Shown: one piece after another, positions 1-10,001 of the stretch
How the letters are laid out: each line of letters starts with the position of its first letter
Numbering within the stretch: position 1 is the stretch's first letter
Assembly (NCBI GenBank): GCA_026119935.1
Contig: JALRMH010000001.1
Coordinates: 62,001 to 126,000, forward strand
Direction of reading: 5' to 3'
Origin: Endothia cerciana
Lineage: Eukaryota > Ascomycota > Sordariomycetes > Diaporthales > Cryphonectriaceae
DNA: 64,000 nt
Translations under genes and position numbers: made by a program
The notes under the pieces: model-generated
Seen by the model: only the letters and a program-made list of their open reading frames with translations
Database searches by the model: none
Told to the model about the DNA's origin: nothing

Positions 1-184
1 AACCGGGAAGCGATATTTGTTTTTTTGATCATAAACACCAATCATCATTGCCATCTCCTTTGTCACGTCCCGCATGAGGAAAGCAAGCATTCAAAGGCGT
101 TATCCATACAGAAAGTGGACAGGATTCAGGGATTACATACATGGCCCGAGAGGTGCGATATATCCTAATTCCTTTGACACATTA

Positions 185-517
185 TCAAATGTTCGGTCGC
201 GACACAAACTTCCCCGTGCTCGTCCATGGTGCCAAGATCCGTCTGTGCGTTGAGTTGCGGGGCAGGATGTCCGGTAGGTGATCTACGTTCGATGCCTCTG
301 TTAGCGGCCTCCCTGGAGCAATCTGGGCACTCCCTCGAGCAGTTGTCACAAGCAAAGCATGCATGCGGTCCGGAATCTCAGGCCGGAGAAGTGGAATCAC
401 TCGAATGCTCTTGAGACGTGAGAGGTACTCCGATGCCATGCCAAATCTGGTAGACCCAGCAAACATGATGTGGACCAGGGCTATTGCCATGGAAATCAGG
501 AAGCCTGCGAAGCCCAA
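185..517 (-). other. Possible membrane-protein exon (unconfirmed)
   Basis: An open frame of about 110 codons on the minus strand contains one hydrophobic stretch (FAGFLISMAIALVHIMF) near its start, followed by a basic, unremarkable tail. The frame opens on a non-ATG codon and continues a little further upstream, so if real it would be a 3' exon of a spliced gene. I do not recognise the protein and saw no convincing upstream exon. The rest of 1-848 holds nothing I can identify. It may simply be a chance open frame. Confidence 0.15.
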
Positions 518-848
518 CCTTATCGTGTTAACTCCATACCAGTCCCGACCCTTTGAAACCAGTGAGCATCGCTTGAGGTATCAAAAGAAATGAAAACACA
601 CACCCGAGACAGATCAGGCAGTCTCACCTGCTCTACCGTGGTAAAACAAATCCAGTCTACAATTACAGGACATTAAATCCCAGATCGTCATTCACATCTC
701 ACCTCGTCGTCATGGAGCTCGAGCCACCCCTCGACATCCTCCTTGAGAGCATCTCTAAAGCGCCTAGCCAGGCCAAGTTCTATGCTACGCGGCCGGATGA
801 CTTGGAGAGTCCAGCTGCGTAATGAAATTGATCCGAAGCCTTAGTGTT

Positions 849-3800
849 TTATCTACGAAGACCGAAGTAGGAGTTCCCGTCATTTCTAAGGCTAGAGTCA
901 AAGCCGAAATTACTTGCTCCAGCCGATGACCTGGACACGCTGCCAGCTCCCATGTTATAAGAGGTATTCATGCCGAGGTTGCTGCTGCCTGTGGTCGAGT
1001 TGTCAAGGCTAGAAATAAGGTTGCCGTCGAAATTCAGATTGCTAAAGTCGGAAAAGCCGTTGATATTCTGTGGCAGACTCTGAACGCTCTGGACCGAGTT
1101 TTGATGTGCAGGCGCCGTGGGCAACGGCCTCCTTGGGGCATTTGTGTAAGAGGAAACCTGCTGTGTCGGGTTGCCGTAAGAGCTGGTGGTAGAGGCAGGG
1201 TACACGTTGCCGTTCCGAGTCGTACTAGATGATTGGTTTGAGCCGTAAGCGGAAGAGCCAAAACTCATTGACGTGGCCGAGTTTGTGCGGAAGCTTCCAT
1301 CGTTAGAGTTGTAGTTTGAAGTAGTCGACGTTGGATACTGAGGAGATTGTGCGGCCAGAGTCTGTGAGGCCGTACCGGCTGAGGTAGCGACATATGGCTG
1401 CTGCTGCTGTTGCTGCTGCTGCTGAACACGATGTTGTGAGGAATATTGTTGCTGTGGGGAGGCGTACTGCGATTGGGGTTGAGACGGATATGACTGCTGT
1501 TTCTGCTGCGGGTACTGTGGTTGCTGATTTGTGTAGTTCTGTTGCTGTTGCGCAGGCTGCTGTGGAGTACTATAAGTTTGTTGCTGCTGAGGCTGTGGCA
1601 CGGTGAATTGCTGTTTGGCTGGCTGTGGGCTGGAATACTGCTGATTCTGTGGCTGGCTATATGAGGACTGAGTGGACGTTGTTTGTTGTTGAGTATAGTA
1701 AGGTTGGGTGTTCCGCGGCTGCTGGCTCTGGACCTGTGAGCTTACAGATGGAGTCTGTGATTCAGGAATTGGTTGCTGATGGAGGTTTGGGGAGGCGGCG
1801 TGGATTTGGTTGATGCTTGGTGAGGCAGAGTGAACACTCATGTGCGGCGAGGTTGTATTCATCTGACTGACATTAGGCGAGGCGGTCCGGACAATAGCTT
1901 GTTGCTGTTGTTGCTGGTATTGTTGCCTTTGACGCGCCATCGCGCGCTGTTGTTCATTCTTCTGTTGATTTTTTTGAACTTGGTTAGAGTTCGTAGCCTG
2001 TTGAGGTTGAACCTGTTGCACCAGAGGCCGGGGCGGGTCCGGGTGAGACGGCTGTGCTTGCCTGGTACCTTGGACGGGATTGATCTCAGGATGCGGAAGA
2101 CTTTGCACATCATGCTGCTCTAGCTGTGCCTCGAGTTCTTCAATCGTTGGACTAGTGTACATCTGAGCGTCGGTAGGCCGCGTCGCCCCTGCTGTAGGCT
2201 GCTCCGCAAGCGGTGCACTATTAGTCGCTGGCTTCGTCTTTGCCTTCGGCATCTTTCTCTGTCGTTTGGGAGCAGGCGCAGCCGCTGCGGCCGAATTCGC
2301 GGTTAATGCACCCTGGCTATCGCTGGCAGGCGGTTGGGCCACGAGAGTCCCTGGGACGACCACTGCTGCATTTTCAGCTGCAGGCTGATCCACGGCCTCG
2401 GCGTCCTTAGTATTCCTCTTGCGTTTCTTCGCAGGCTGTGCTTTACCGCTGCTCTTGGCAGTGTTCTTCTTTGCACCTGTGGCCTGCGGTTCGTTGGCCG
2501 CGAGCCCGTTGTTGACTGGGTGAATTGAGCCAGCAGGAGTCTCTAGATCATTCATGTGGGTTTCGTTGTATGCCTTCAGCGCGGCGAGGGCAAATTCAGG
2601 ATCTGCTTGAGGTGATGGCCCCATCGTTGCGGCTGGCTGAGGTATCGTAGCTTGGGACTCAGGGGCAGTAACGGGTATAGCACCACCATTGGCGGTTGCT
2701 GCTGCGACAGTATTGTTGGCCGTCTGCGCGTCCTTGGTCCGACCTTTGCTACTCTTGGGGCGCGGACCGGGACGCCCTGTAGTCTTCTTGCCAATACTGA
2801 AAAGCGACGAGATGGGTGCGGGATTCGGAGCATAGTCGTCCGTCGCGCTGTCCTTCGGCCGATTCTTAGATCCCTTTGGACGACCTCTCTTTTTGGCGCT
2901 GCCTGTTGCCTCAGCCTCGGCTACAGCTTGGGCATCCGGTGATTGCCGTGGCTGTACCCCAGTGATGACCACATCTTGGCTGTCCCTGGTTGTATCGTCA
3001 ACGTCAACCCAGCTGTCTTCCTGATCTGCACCGCCAGCTCCCAGAGCTTCCGTGGGCAAATTTCTCTTGGGCCCTTTCTTGATACCCTTGTCACTCCTGA
3101 CCTTGGAGGCTTTACTGCCCTTGGGCCTTCCGCGTCCTCGTTTCTCAGGGGCCGGCCCGGCTGGCTGGCTGGGCGGCCTGAACATCCTAGGATTACGCCT
3201 GCCTTGAGCGTCAATTTCAGGGAAGATCTCCGCAAGCCAGCCCACGAAGACCGCGCCAGAACCATTCGCTTCTGCACTTTCGGGGAACCTGCCATCTTGA
3301 GGTGGGGGTGCATCAGGAATGCCGCCAAAGTAAGCCAACGCCTTACAGAGCTGATCGACGACCTGGACGGGCTGTAGGCTTCGCAGTAACGTGAGAAGTC
3401 TGGCCTGGTGTTCCTTTGTCTCCTCTGGAAGTAGTGGACCAGAAGTATATGGAGACGATTTCTCCTTGGAGGGATTCGAAGCTGCTTTCAGACCATACAG
3501 CGCAGGATTATACGGGGTGGTTCCCGTGAATGGAACGGCCAGGTCAGGTGTATCGTCCGTCATCCGCAACCAGTTTGACTTCCGATGGGGCTGATACCCA
3601 TTCTCGAAGGCCTTCTGCGCCGCCAGAGCTGTGTTCTCGCTCGTCTGTTTCGCAGCCAGATCTCGGTCTGCCGCTGCATCCTTGCTCCTGATATCCATGT
3701 GCATTACACTGAACCTGCCGGACGAGGCGCTCGTCTTTCCCTTCAGTTTGGAGGGCACCGGATTACGGATTCTCCCATCCTTGTAAGGCTGCCCGGGAAG

Positions 3801-4166
3801 TTGGTGAGCACTGGTGGAATCAGGTTGAGGCAGGCCAGCATAGGAAGGAAGCTCGTTGCCACTGGCATCGGGAACTAGCGCTGGCACAAGCTGCGCCGTT
3901 CTACGGGCGTGTGTGTTCGCATTCGAGGCCGTCGGCTGCACGCAGCCGGATGCAGGTTTGGCGGCATTCTGGGCCGACTGTGTAACTGGAGATTTGGAAT
4001 GATTGGCGCCAGATGCTCTCGAGGTCTTGGAAGCTGATGCAACATTCAAGAAACGGTCAGCTTGGACACTTCCACGGGTAGGGAGGCAACCGTCGGACTC
4101 ATCGCAACGGGATTCTCCCGAAGGGGTCTTCCAAGGCAGTTGGCACAAACCTGAGCTTGGGGCCAT
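849..4166 (-). CDS. Glutamine-rich AT-hook nuclear protein
   Basis: A single uninterrupted frame encodes 1105 residues, starting at the ATG at 4166. Three AT-hook-like motifs are visible: RGRGRPKGSK near residue 343, KRGRPKGSK near 426 and GRPGPRPKSSK near 464. They are separated by lysine-rich linkers with KKRKR-type stretches typical of nuclear localisation. From about residue 700 to 960 the protein is dominated by Q, S, P and T with several short polyglutamine runs, encoded largely by CAG/CAA. A short helical segment near residues 250-285 (LLTLLRSLQPVQVVDQLCKA) is the only part that looks folded. Established knowledge: AT-hooks bind the minor groove of AT-rich DNA. Inference: a chromatin or transcription regulator. 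No catalytic domain is seen and I cannot assign an orthologue. An additional 5' exon is possible. Confidence 0.75.
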   Translation of the reverse strand: MAPSSGLCQLPWKTPSGESRCDESDGCLPTRGSVQADRFLNVASASKTSRASGANHSKSPVTQSAQNAAKPASGCVQPTASNANTHARRTAQLVPALVPDASGNELPSYAGLPQPDSTSAHQLPGQPYKDGRIRNPVPSKLKGKTSASSGRFSVMHMDIRSKDAAADRDLAAKQTSENTALAAQKAFENGYQPHRKSNWLRMTDDTPDLAVPFTGTTPYNPALYGLKAASNPSKEKSSPYTSGPLLPEETKEHQARLLTLLRSLQPVQVVDQLCKALAYFGGIPDAPPPQDGRFPESAEANGSGAVFVGWLAEIFPEIDAQGRRNPRMFRPPSQPAGPAPEKRGRGRPKGSKASKVRSDKGIKKGPKRNLPTEALGAGGADQEDSWVDVDDTTRDSQDVVITGVQPRQSPDAQAVAEAEATGSAKKRGRPKGSKNRPKDSATDDYAPNPAPISSLFSIGKKTTGRPGPRPKSSKGRTKDAQTANNTVAAATANGGAIPVTAPESQATIPQPAATMGPSPQADPEFALAALKAYNETHMNDLETPAGSIHPVNNGLAANEPQATGAKKNTAKSSGKAQPAKKRKRNTKDAEAVDQPAAENAAVVVPGTLVAQPPASDSQGALTANSAAAAAPAPKRQRKMPKAKTKPATNSAPLAEQPTAGATRPTDAQMYTSPTIEELEAQLEQHDVQSLPHPEINPVQGTRQAQPSHPDPPRPLVQQVQPQQATNSNQVQKNQQKNEQQRAMARQRQQYQQQQQQAIVRTASPNVSQMNTTSPHMSVHSASPSINQIHAASPNLHQQPIPESQTPSVSSQVQSQQPRNTQPYYTQQQTTSTQSSYSQPQNQQYSSPQPAKQQFTVPQPQQQQTYSTPQQPAQQQQNYTNQQPQYPQQKQQSYPSQPQSQYASPQQQYSSQHRVQQQQQQQQQPYVATSAGTASQTLAAQSPQYPTSTTSNYNSNDGSFRTNSATSMSFGSSAYGSNQSSSTTRNGNVYPASTTSSYGNPTQQVSSYTNAPRRPLPTAPAHQNSVQSVQSLPQNINGFSDFSNLNFDGNLISSLDNSTTGSSNLGMNTSYNMGAGSVSRSSAGASNFGFDSSLRNDGNSYFGLRR

Positions 4167-5550
4167 TCTAGTAGATGGGCCTATCGCCCATGCACGCCTT
4201 TCAACCCTACCTCACTCTTGTTTTGGAAGTCGCAGATTCGGTGTCTCTCTGGTGGCGAGGAACGTCGAGCTGCCAGCGACAGAGAGCGTCGGGCGGGCGT
4301 CAGCGTCGACGACGTAGTGGCATGCCGACATATGTGGACGATCAGTAGGACGAGTCGGACAGGAAAGACTAGGCGTCCTGCTAAGCAGAGGATGAAGTCT
4401 TCGGTCGAGTCGATAAGGATCAGACAAGGGACGTGCAACCACAAGCACCCGCTGATTCTGGACGCCCCAGTAGTTTGCCCGCGTCGTTGCAATCGATGGG
4501 ATCTCTCCTGAACAAACAACAAAGCCGTTATGCTGGGCTGGGCGAGGGGGGGGGGGACTCGGTGGGTTTGTGGCAGACGAAACAGGATGGAGGATCAATG
4601 GACCAGAGATATCACCCGTCTGGAGCGACGTTACTCAACAACAAGCATGACTCTGCGAGCAGCGGTAGTCCTGTGTCCTGTGGTTGCGGTCGACGACCTC
4701 AGGTGCCGGTCGGGGGGCTTGTGCTGATCTCACGGTGCGCCTTGTACATGCACATGCACATGCACACGCTTCGACGAGATGATGACCACCGGGGTAGAGG
4801 GCTTCTGTTCCTCGCCGCGACTGCCGAAAGAAGGCTCGCTCGTCCACTCGTGAGCGTCCGTATCGTCAAAGGTCAATTGACCATGGCCGTTGATGGAGGA
4901 GAAAACCGCTTGGCTTGTCCGGCGTTGTCCTATCCCAATTGACCACTCGACAAATGTCGATTGCGGCGCCCATTGTCATCACTAGCTGTGCCGGGGTCCA
5001 AGGTCAGGAGGACCCATGAGCGTTTCTCCCCGCTACTTGAATGACAGTACCTGAAGAGCTGGAAACCGGAGTACAGTATACTTGCTTCCCCACTCTCCCT
5101 ATCAGGTCCTGTAGGGGACACCGGCCGAGCTCCCCCACACTGATTCCAGGGCTGTTGCGGTCCATAGCGACGTTCTATCTATAGCTCCCCAAGTGTGCTG
5201 CTCTTCTTACGCGGAGACCATCACGACGTCAACTAGCTCCTGCAGCACGCACTCCCACATTCCAAGGTCAGTACAAGTCCGTCCACTTCACTTCAGCATC
5301 CTCTCGCTCGTCTCTATCGCCACACAGGTCGACAACACGAGAAACAAGCCACTTGCTCCGCGCAGGAGAGTTCAGAGGCTGTGACGACACAACTCTTCCG
5401 AGAATCCTTTTCCTGATCTCACTGACACGGCCGGCCTCAGTCTCGCTCGCTCACCTCCTCCAGGCGATCCGCGACTGGCCTGAGTACGCCCCCGCTCCTC
5501 TTCTCCCCGCCAAGCCCTTCGCAGCGCGACATGAGGTAGAGTTGAGCAAG
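4167..5550. promoter_or_regulatory. Divergent intergenic region, AT-hook gene / VMA5
   Basis: About 1.4 kb between two divergently transcribed genes, so it must hold both promoters. It contains an 11-nt G run (4546-4556) and three tandem copies of ACATGC near 4746. Open frames here (for example 4433-4942 on the plus strand) have no recognisable protein character. No tRNA or other RNA gene was seen. Confidence 0.4.
4745..4766. repeat. Short ACATGC tandem repeat
   Basis: Three near-perfect copies of the hexamer ACATGC lie in the divergent promoter region. This is a short low-complexity element with no assigned function. Confidence 0.6.
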
Positions 5551-6968
5551 ATGACCAGCTACATCCTCCTCTCTCTGCCCCTGAGAACCTTCGACACCGG
5601 CGACAAGGACGAGGCGATCCAGTCTATCGGTGCCACCGTCAACTCCGAAAATGGGACCGTAATGCCCTTCCCCATACCGGCGTTCAAGATCGGCACCCTC
5701 GATGCGCTGGTGCAGCAGGCGGACGAGCTGGCCAAGCTCCACACGAACTGCGAGGGCGTCGTCCAGAGGGTGGCGGACTCGCTGAAGACCATCCTGGAGG
5801 GTGATGAGGACAAGATTGGGCAGAACAAGATGGTCAATGACAGTAAGGATGGGCTGGAAGAGCCAGGCAGATGGGAGGGAATACGCGGCTAATTCCCTCA
5901 CAGAGCCTACGGATCAGTATCTGCGGACATTTAGTTGGAACAAGGTCAGATACCGATCTGACCGACCTATGGCAGAGTTGATCGAGACCTTGCAAAAGGT
6001 AGGCCGCCCCCCCCCCCCCCGGCGCACGCCCACGCCGTCTACTGACGTCGGCATTTAGGAGCTCGTCAATATCGACAACGATGTCAAGGGCAAGTTCAAC
6101 CAGTATAACTCGGTCAAGACCAACCTTGCTGGCCTGCAACGGAAGCAGACGTGAGGCGCCGCCCTGGATGGACACCCCATTCTGATGCACATCGGTACTG
6201 ACAGACTCGCAGCGGAAACCTCACCACCAAGTCCCTCACGCCGATCGTAGACCCCTCACTTCTCGTCACAGACTCCGAGTACCTCGAGACCCACCTGATC
6301 GTGGTGCCCGTCAACAGCCGTAAGGAATTTCTCAAGAGCTACGAGACGTTAGCACCCATGGTCGTGCCGCGGTCGAGCATCGAGGTGGCCAGGGATGAAG
6401 AGTTTGTACTCTTCGCCGTCACGACGTTCAAGAAAACCAGCGCCGAGTTTCTGCAGAAGTGCCGCGAGTCAAAGTGGACGCCGAGACAGTACAAGTACGT
6501 CGAGGGTGGCAGGGAGGAGGAGCAGAAGGAGCTGGACCGGGTGGCACGCGAGGAGAAGAAGGTGTGGGGTGAGGCGCTGAGACTGGCCCGCACAGGCTGG
6601 TCAGAGGCCGTGATGGTGTGGGCACATGTCATGACGTTGAGGGTGTTCGTCGAGACGGTGCTGCGCTATGGCCTCCCGCTCGAGTATGTGAGCGCGCTTG
6701 TCAAGGTGAGCTCGGTCCCCGAGAGCGGTGCCGGTGCGCGCTCGCAGCTGACAATATCGTGCAGACCACGCCGAAGCATACCAGCAAGATCAAGACCTCG
6801 TTGGACTCGGCATATTCATACCTGGGAGGCAATGCCTTCGGTAGGGACAAGAAGGGCAGGATCACCAAGGACGACGCAGCCCTCACTTCCGAGATGACAG
6901 CTGCTGGACTCGGGGGTGATGGCAACGATTACACGGCTTATGTATTCTACGAGTTCGACTTCCCTTAG
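5551..6968 (+). CDS. VMA5: V-type proton ATPase subunit C
   Basis: Predicted exons are 5551-5842, 5904-5998, 6059-6150, 6213-6705 and 6765-6968, giving 391 residues, close to the size of yeast Vma5. The start MTSYILLSLP is typical of the family. Conserved blocks can be followed across every splice: NDKPTDQYLRTFSWNKVRY at the exon 1/2 join, LIETLQKELVNIDNDVK at 2/3, and the end DYTAYVFYEFDFP. Subunit C bridges the V1 ATPase sector and the V0 membrane sector on vacuoles and endosomes. In yeast it is released when glucose runs out, which switches the pump off. Intron 2 carries a run of 14 C residues just after the donor. The region upstream is shared with the divergent AT-hook gene. Confidence 0.95.
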
Positions 6969-7180
6969 GAACCAGCAGCTGCATGATCCGGGCGGTAATT
7001 TGTATGCACTAACACGTTGGGGCTTATATATACCTGTCGATAACTCGCATCTGGTTCTCAAGATGATCTATATTTTCCTTCTTCTTCTTGATGACCATAA
7101 TGTCCACCACTCTATATGTATGGCCGTCCACATGGCAGCTAGCCTGCTTGGTGACCCGCCTCCCCAAGACGGGGCACCAT

Positions 7181-8071
7181 CTAAGCCGAGATCTTGATCA
7201 GCTCCTTCTCCTGCAGGTACTTCACAATCTGCGCCACACACTCCTCGACGCTGCTCTCGTGGGTCTTGATCACCAGCTCGGGCTTCTCGGGGGCCTCATA
7301 CGGCGCCGAGATACCGGTGAAGTCCTTGATCTCGCCGGCCCGGGCCTTCTTGTACAGGCCCTTGGGGTCGCGCTGCTCCGCGACCTCGATGGGGATGTCG
7401 ACATAGACCTCGACGAAGGCCAGGGGCTGGTCGCCGCCCTGGGCGCTCTTCTCGTGCAGGTCGCGGGCGACCTGGCGGTCCGCCCGGTAGGGGCTGATGA
7501 AGGAGGTGATGGCGACGGTGGCACTGTCGGCGAACAGCTTGGACACCTCGGCGATGCGGCGGATGTTCTCGTTGCGGTCCTTCTCGGAGAAGCCCAGGTC
7601 CTTGTTGAGGCCGAACCGCACGTTGTCGCCGTCCAGGCGGTAGGCGGCGAGGCCCAGGTGCAGCAGGTGCTGCTCCAGGGCGGTCGCGACGGTGGACTTG
7701 CCCGAGGCCGACAGGCCCGTGAACCAGATCGTGAAGCCCTTCTGCTTGCGGTAGGTCTCGCGCTCGGTGCGCGAGAGGGAGGGGTGCCAGGTGATGTTGC
7801 TATGGGGTTGAAGGGGGGGGGGGGCGCTGTCAGTCTACGCGGTACTGCTAGGTCCGATAGGGATCAGGCGCCTGGTCCGCGCTGTGAGGGCGGCGGGATT
7901 GTCGTAGGAAGGGGGGGGGGAAGGGGGGGAAAGGGGGGGGGGTGGGTGCAGGTTGTTGCGAGAGCTTCATGGCCTCGAGCAGACTTCGACACCCCGTGAG
8001 TTGATGGCGGGGTAGCGGGGTAGTTCAAGAGGGACCAGAAAAGGTCCTGCATGTCTAACTCACGTAGCCAT
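7181..8071 (-). CDS. MET14: Adenylyl-sulfate (APS) kinase
   Basis: Two coding exons are predicted: 8064-8071 (only 8 nt, ATG GCT AC) and 7181-7799, joined over a 264-nt intron to give 208 residues starting [17 protein letters not shown]. The P-loop GLSASGKST is at residues 31-39, followed by the family signatures [17 protein letters not shown] and FISPYRADR. The enzyme phosphorylates adenosine 5'-phosphosulfate to PAPS in cytosolic sulfate assimilation, the step before PAPS reductase. The size fits fungal Met14. The short first exon was chosen because the splice restores the conserved [13 protein letters not shown] start exactly. The intron is unusual: long for this window and full of homopolymer C tracts on the coding strand. 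A long antisense open frame (7088-7999, plus strand) is a codon-bias shadow. Confidence 0.95.
7806..7946 (+). repeat. G-run tract inside the MET14 intron
   Basis: On the plus strand there are G runs of 12 (7813-7824), 10 (7911-7920), 7 (7923-7929) and 10 (7933-7942), then GGG at 7944-7946. The last four runs are separated by only 1-3 nt, which satisfies the simple pattern for a G-quadruplex on the strand opposite to the gene's sense strand. The pre-mRNA carries the complementary C runs. Confidence 0.7.
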
Positions 8072-9047
8072 TTTGGATATTCAAGACAGGAGAAAATGTT
8101 AAGCGGCTTGGCCCTTCGAGTTTTCGAGAGGAGAAGGGGACTGTTCTGAAGGAGAGGAAATATCCAGTTGGCAAAAAGCTAAAGAGCGCAGTGGACCGAG
8201 AACGGGTCACTGACCTGACTATCGACTTGCTCTCTTCCTAGCCTGGACTTTTATCGTGGGACGTGACAAGAAGTCGACGGGAGACGGGCGAGTTTCGATT
8301 CCCGAAGGTGTTCTTGTTTCGCGGCCAGCTCTCCTCGACAGGTTGTCCTCGAGTAGATGTACTGGATACCTTGATCACTTGTTACCACCTGCCAGTCCAG
8401 TCATTTGTTTATATGACACTCGACGTCCTTTCATTGCGTGGCCTCTCAGGAGGTTTGTACCCACGCCAGCCTTGGAAGTGGGCCAGACAGGACTGGCTCC
8501 CGGGTCCCGAAAGGTGGACACCCAGCGCCAATCACAACTCCCCAGGCCGGCCCCTTTCTCGTCATGGGTAGAGACAGATACTTTTTTGGATTCGTACATT
8601 ATACTTTTACAGCCTGTGGAGGGTGGACAAGAGGCTTCCTTATTGCCACATGTCTCCAGGAGGATGCGGGTGCAGATCTCCGATGCGGTAGTTATCAGGG
8701 ATAGTTGTCGAGTCCGCCGGGCTCGCTCCCGTCGATGTTGGGAATGACCGCTGGTATAAAGAAACGGCTGTTTTCCAGCCCGCAACCCCGAGGCCTTGTC
8801 GTCTCCTGTCCCTTATGCCGACTCGGGACAGCAGTCCTATGCCCAGATAGTCAAAACCAAAACAGTCTACTCTATTCTTCGGACCCCCTGGGGGGTCCGT
8901 GGTCGCTCTACATCAAATCTAGTCCTCCTTCGGCCCAAACTCCGGTGGCATGTCGAGGGATTCGATATCCCTATGTAGTGGTGTAATAATTTGAAAGGGC
9001 CTGTACCAAAGTCAGCAGTCTCGTCCGGTCCTCGCCGTGACGCCTGG
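8072..9047. other. Intergenic region upstream of MET14
   Basis: This stretch holds the MET14 promoter and the 3' flank of the thioesterase gene (both minus strand). Open frames here lack family features. A GC-rich inverted repeat sits near 8881-8900 (arms GGACCCC and GGGGTCC), and a tRNA T-arm look-alike near 8950-8966 was rejected because no D-arm is present. I see no gene. Confidence 0.4.
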
Positions 9048-10001
9048 TCACTCGAGCGAACTCACCGCAGCCTGTTTCGGCTCAATATACAACGCCGTAG
9101 CGTCCGCCAACACGACCGGCTTCTCCTCGCCCTCGGGCAGGGTCTCGATGCGCCCCTCGACCCATGCCTTCCTCCCCTCCGCCTTCGTCAAGGCCCCTCG
9201 CAGCACGATGTACTGGCCCGCCTTGCACGGCGCCTTGTAGTTGACGTTCAGGTTCGCCGTGACGCCCACGTGGTGCGGCAGCGCGGCGAACGCACACCTC
9301 GCCAGCCCCTCGTCCAGCACCGTCGCCAGGTACCCGCCGTGCACGATCCCCGGGTGGCCGCAGAGCTCCTCGCCCACGTAGGAGATCTGCACGTACGCCT
9401 TCCTCTCGCCGGCGGCGTCGATCCAGGAGAGCGGCGGGAAGGGCACGCGCCCGGGGCCCATGAGCGTGCCGGCGGTCAGGTTGTGCGCGCGCCACGCGGG
9501 CGGGATCTTGAGGTGGGGGCGGGACTCGGTGAAGGCCGGGTCGGCGCGGAGGGACTGCACCAAGGGGTGCGCATTGATGTGGTCCTCGTGGGCCTGCCCG
9601 GCGTCGTCGGTGGGCTGCCACATCTGTAGGGTGTCGTCGTCGGACTTGGGGGTGAGGTAGCCCGAGACGGTGCCGTAGGCAGGCGAGACGGCCATGGTGA
9701 AGCCGAGGGTGGTGAGGAGGAGGGCGCGGAAGGTCGAGGTGAAGGCGCGGCGGATGGAGGAGGGCCTGGGAGGCGGTGTCGTATCTGTAGAGCAGGACAG
9801 TGTGCTTAGCGGGCGCATGAGGGCCACGAGAGAAGCGTAGTGAAAGGGGAGGGGGGGGGGGGTGGGGATACCAGACGCGGTCGCGGTGGAGCGGATTATC
9901 GACCTTTGAGGGGGCCTTGCGAGCAAGAGACTGTGGCTGTGGACGGTAGGCCGTGGTGTTCGGCGGATGAGGAGGGTGGGTATTCGCGATGGCGGCGACA
10001 T
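9048..10001 (-). CDS. Hotdog-fold thioesterase-like protein, probably mitochondrial
   Basis: The open frame runs unbroken from the ATG at 10001. The C-terminal half is a PaaI/4HBT-type hotdog domain: HPGIVHGGYLATVLDEGLAR holds the classic HGG turn and the acidic residue on the following helix, and NLNVNYKAPCKAGQ is the next strand pair. The N-terminus is arginine-, serine- and proline-rich, as in mitochondrial presequences, followed by a hydrophobic stretch (FRALLLTTLGFTMAV). The overall plan resembles yeast Fmp10 and related fungal proteins; substrates are unknown. An 87-nt segment (9785-9871) has GT..AG ends and can be removed in frame, giving 288 instead of 317 residues. Its donor is weak and it carries a C run. 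A second candidate start is the ATG at 9818 (256 residues), favoured by a TATA-like element only 16 nt above the 10001 ATG. The 3' end is secure; the 5' end is not. Confidence 0.8.
   Translation of the reverse strand: MSPPSRIPTLLIRRTPRPTVHSHSLLLARPPQRSIIRSTATASGIPTPPPLPFHYASLVALMRPLSTLSCSTDTTPPPRPSSIRRAFTSTFRALLLTTLGFTMAVSPAYGTVSGYLTPKSDDDTLQMWQPTDDAGQAHEDHINAHPLVQSLRADPAFTESRPHLKIPPAWRAHNLTAGTLMGPGRVPFPPLSWIDAAGERKAYVQISYVGEELCGHPGIVHGGYLATVLDEGLARCAFAALPHHVGVTANLNVNYKAPCKAGQYIVLRGALTKAEGRKAWVEGRIETLPEGEEKPVVLADATALYIEPKQAAVSSLE

Noticed and set aside
7088..7999. Long plus-strand open frame (about 300 codons) across the APS kinase gene
   Set aside because: Exactly antisense to the conserved kinase exon. 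It is the usual shadow of GC-rich, codon-biased coding sequence.
8256..8747. 163-codon open frame between MET14 and the thioesterase
   Set aside because: No domain, signal or membrane segment. It lies in the MET14 promoter region with overlapping frames on both strands.
8881..8900. GC-rich inverted repeat resembling a hairpin terminator
   Set aside because: Rho-independent terminators do not apply to a fungal nuclear gene, and the arms are short with no gene end beside them.
8905..8976. tRNA-like ends: a CTACAT/ATGTAG pairing about 70 nt apart and an AGGGA-TTCGATA-TCCCT T-arm look-alike
   Set aside because: No D-arm, no GG in a D-loop position, no proper anticodon stem, and the G53-C61 pair is replaced by A-T. 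Judged coincidental.
8991..9629. Plus-strand frame of about 210 codons over the thioesterase
   Set aside because: Antisense shadow of the hotdog-domain exon. Composition is Arg/Leu/Val-rich with no motif.
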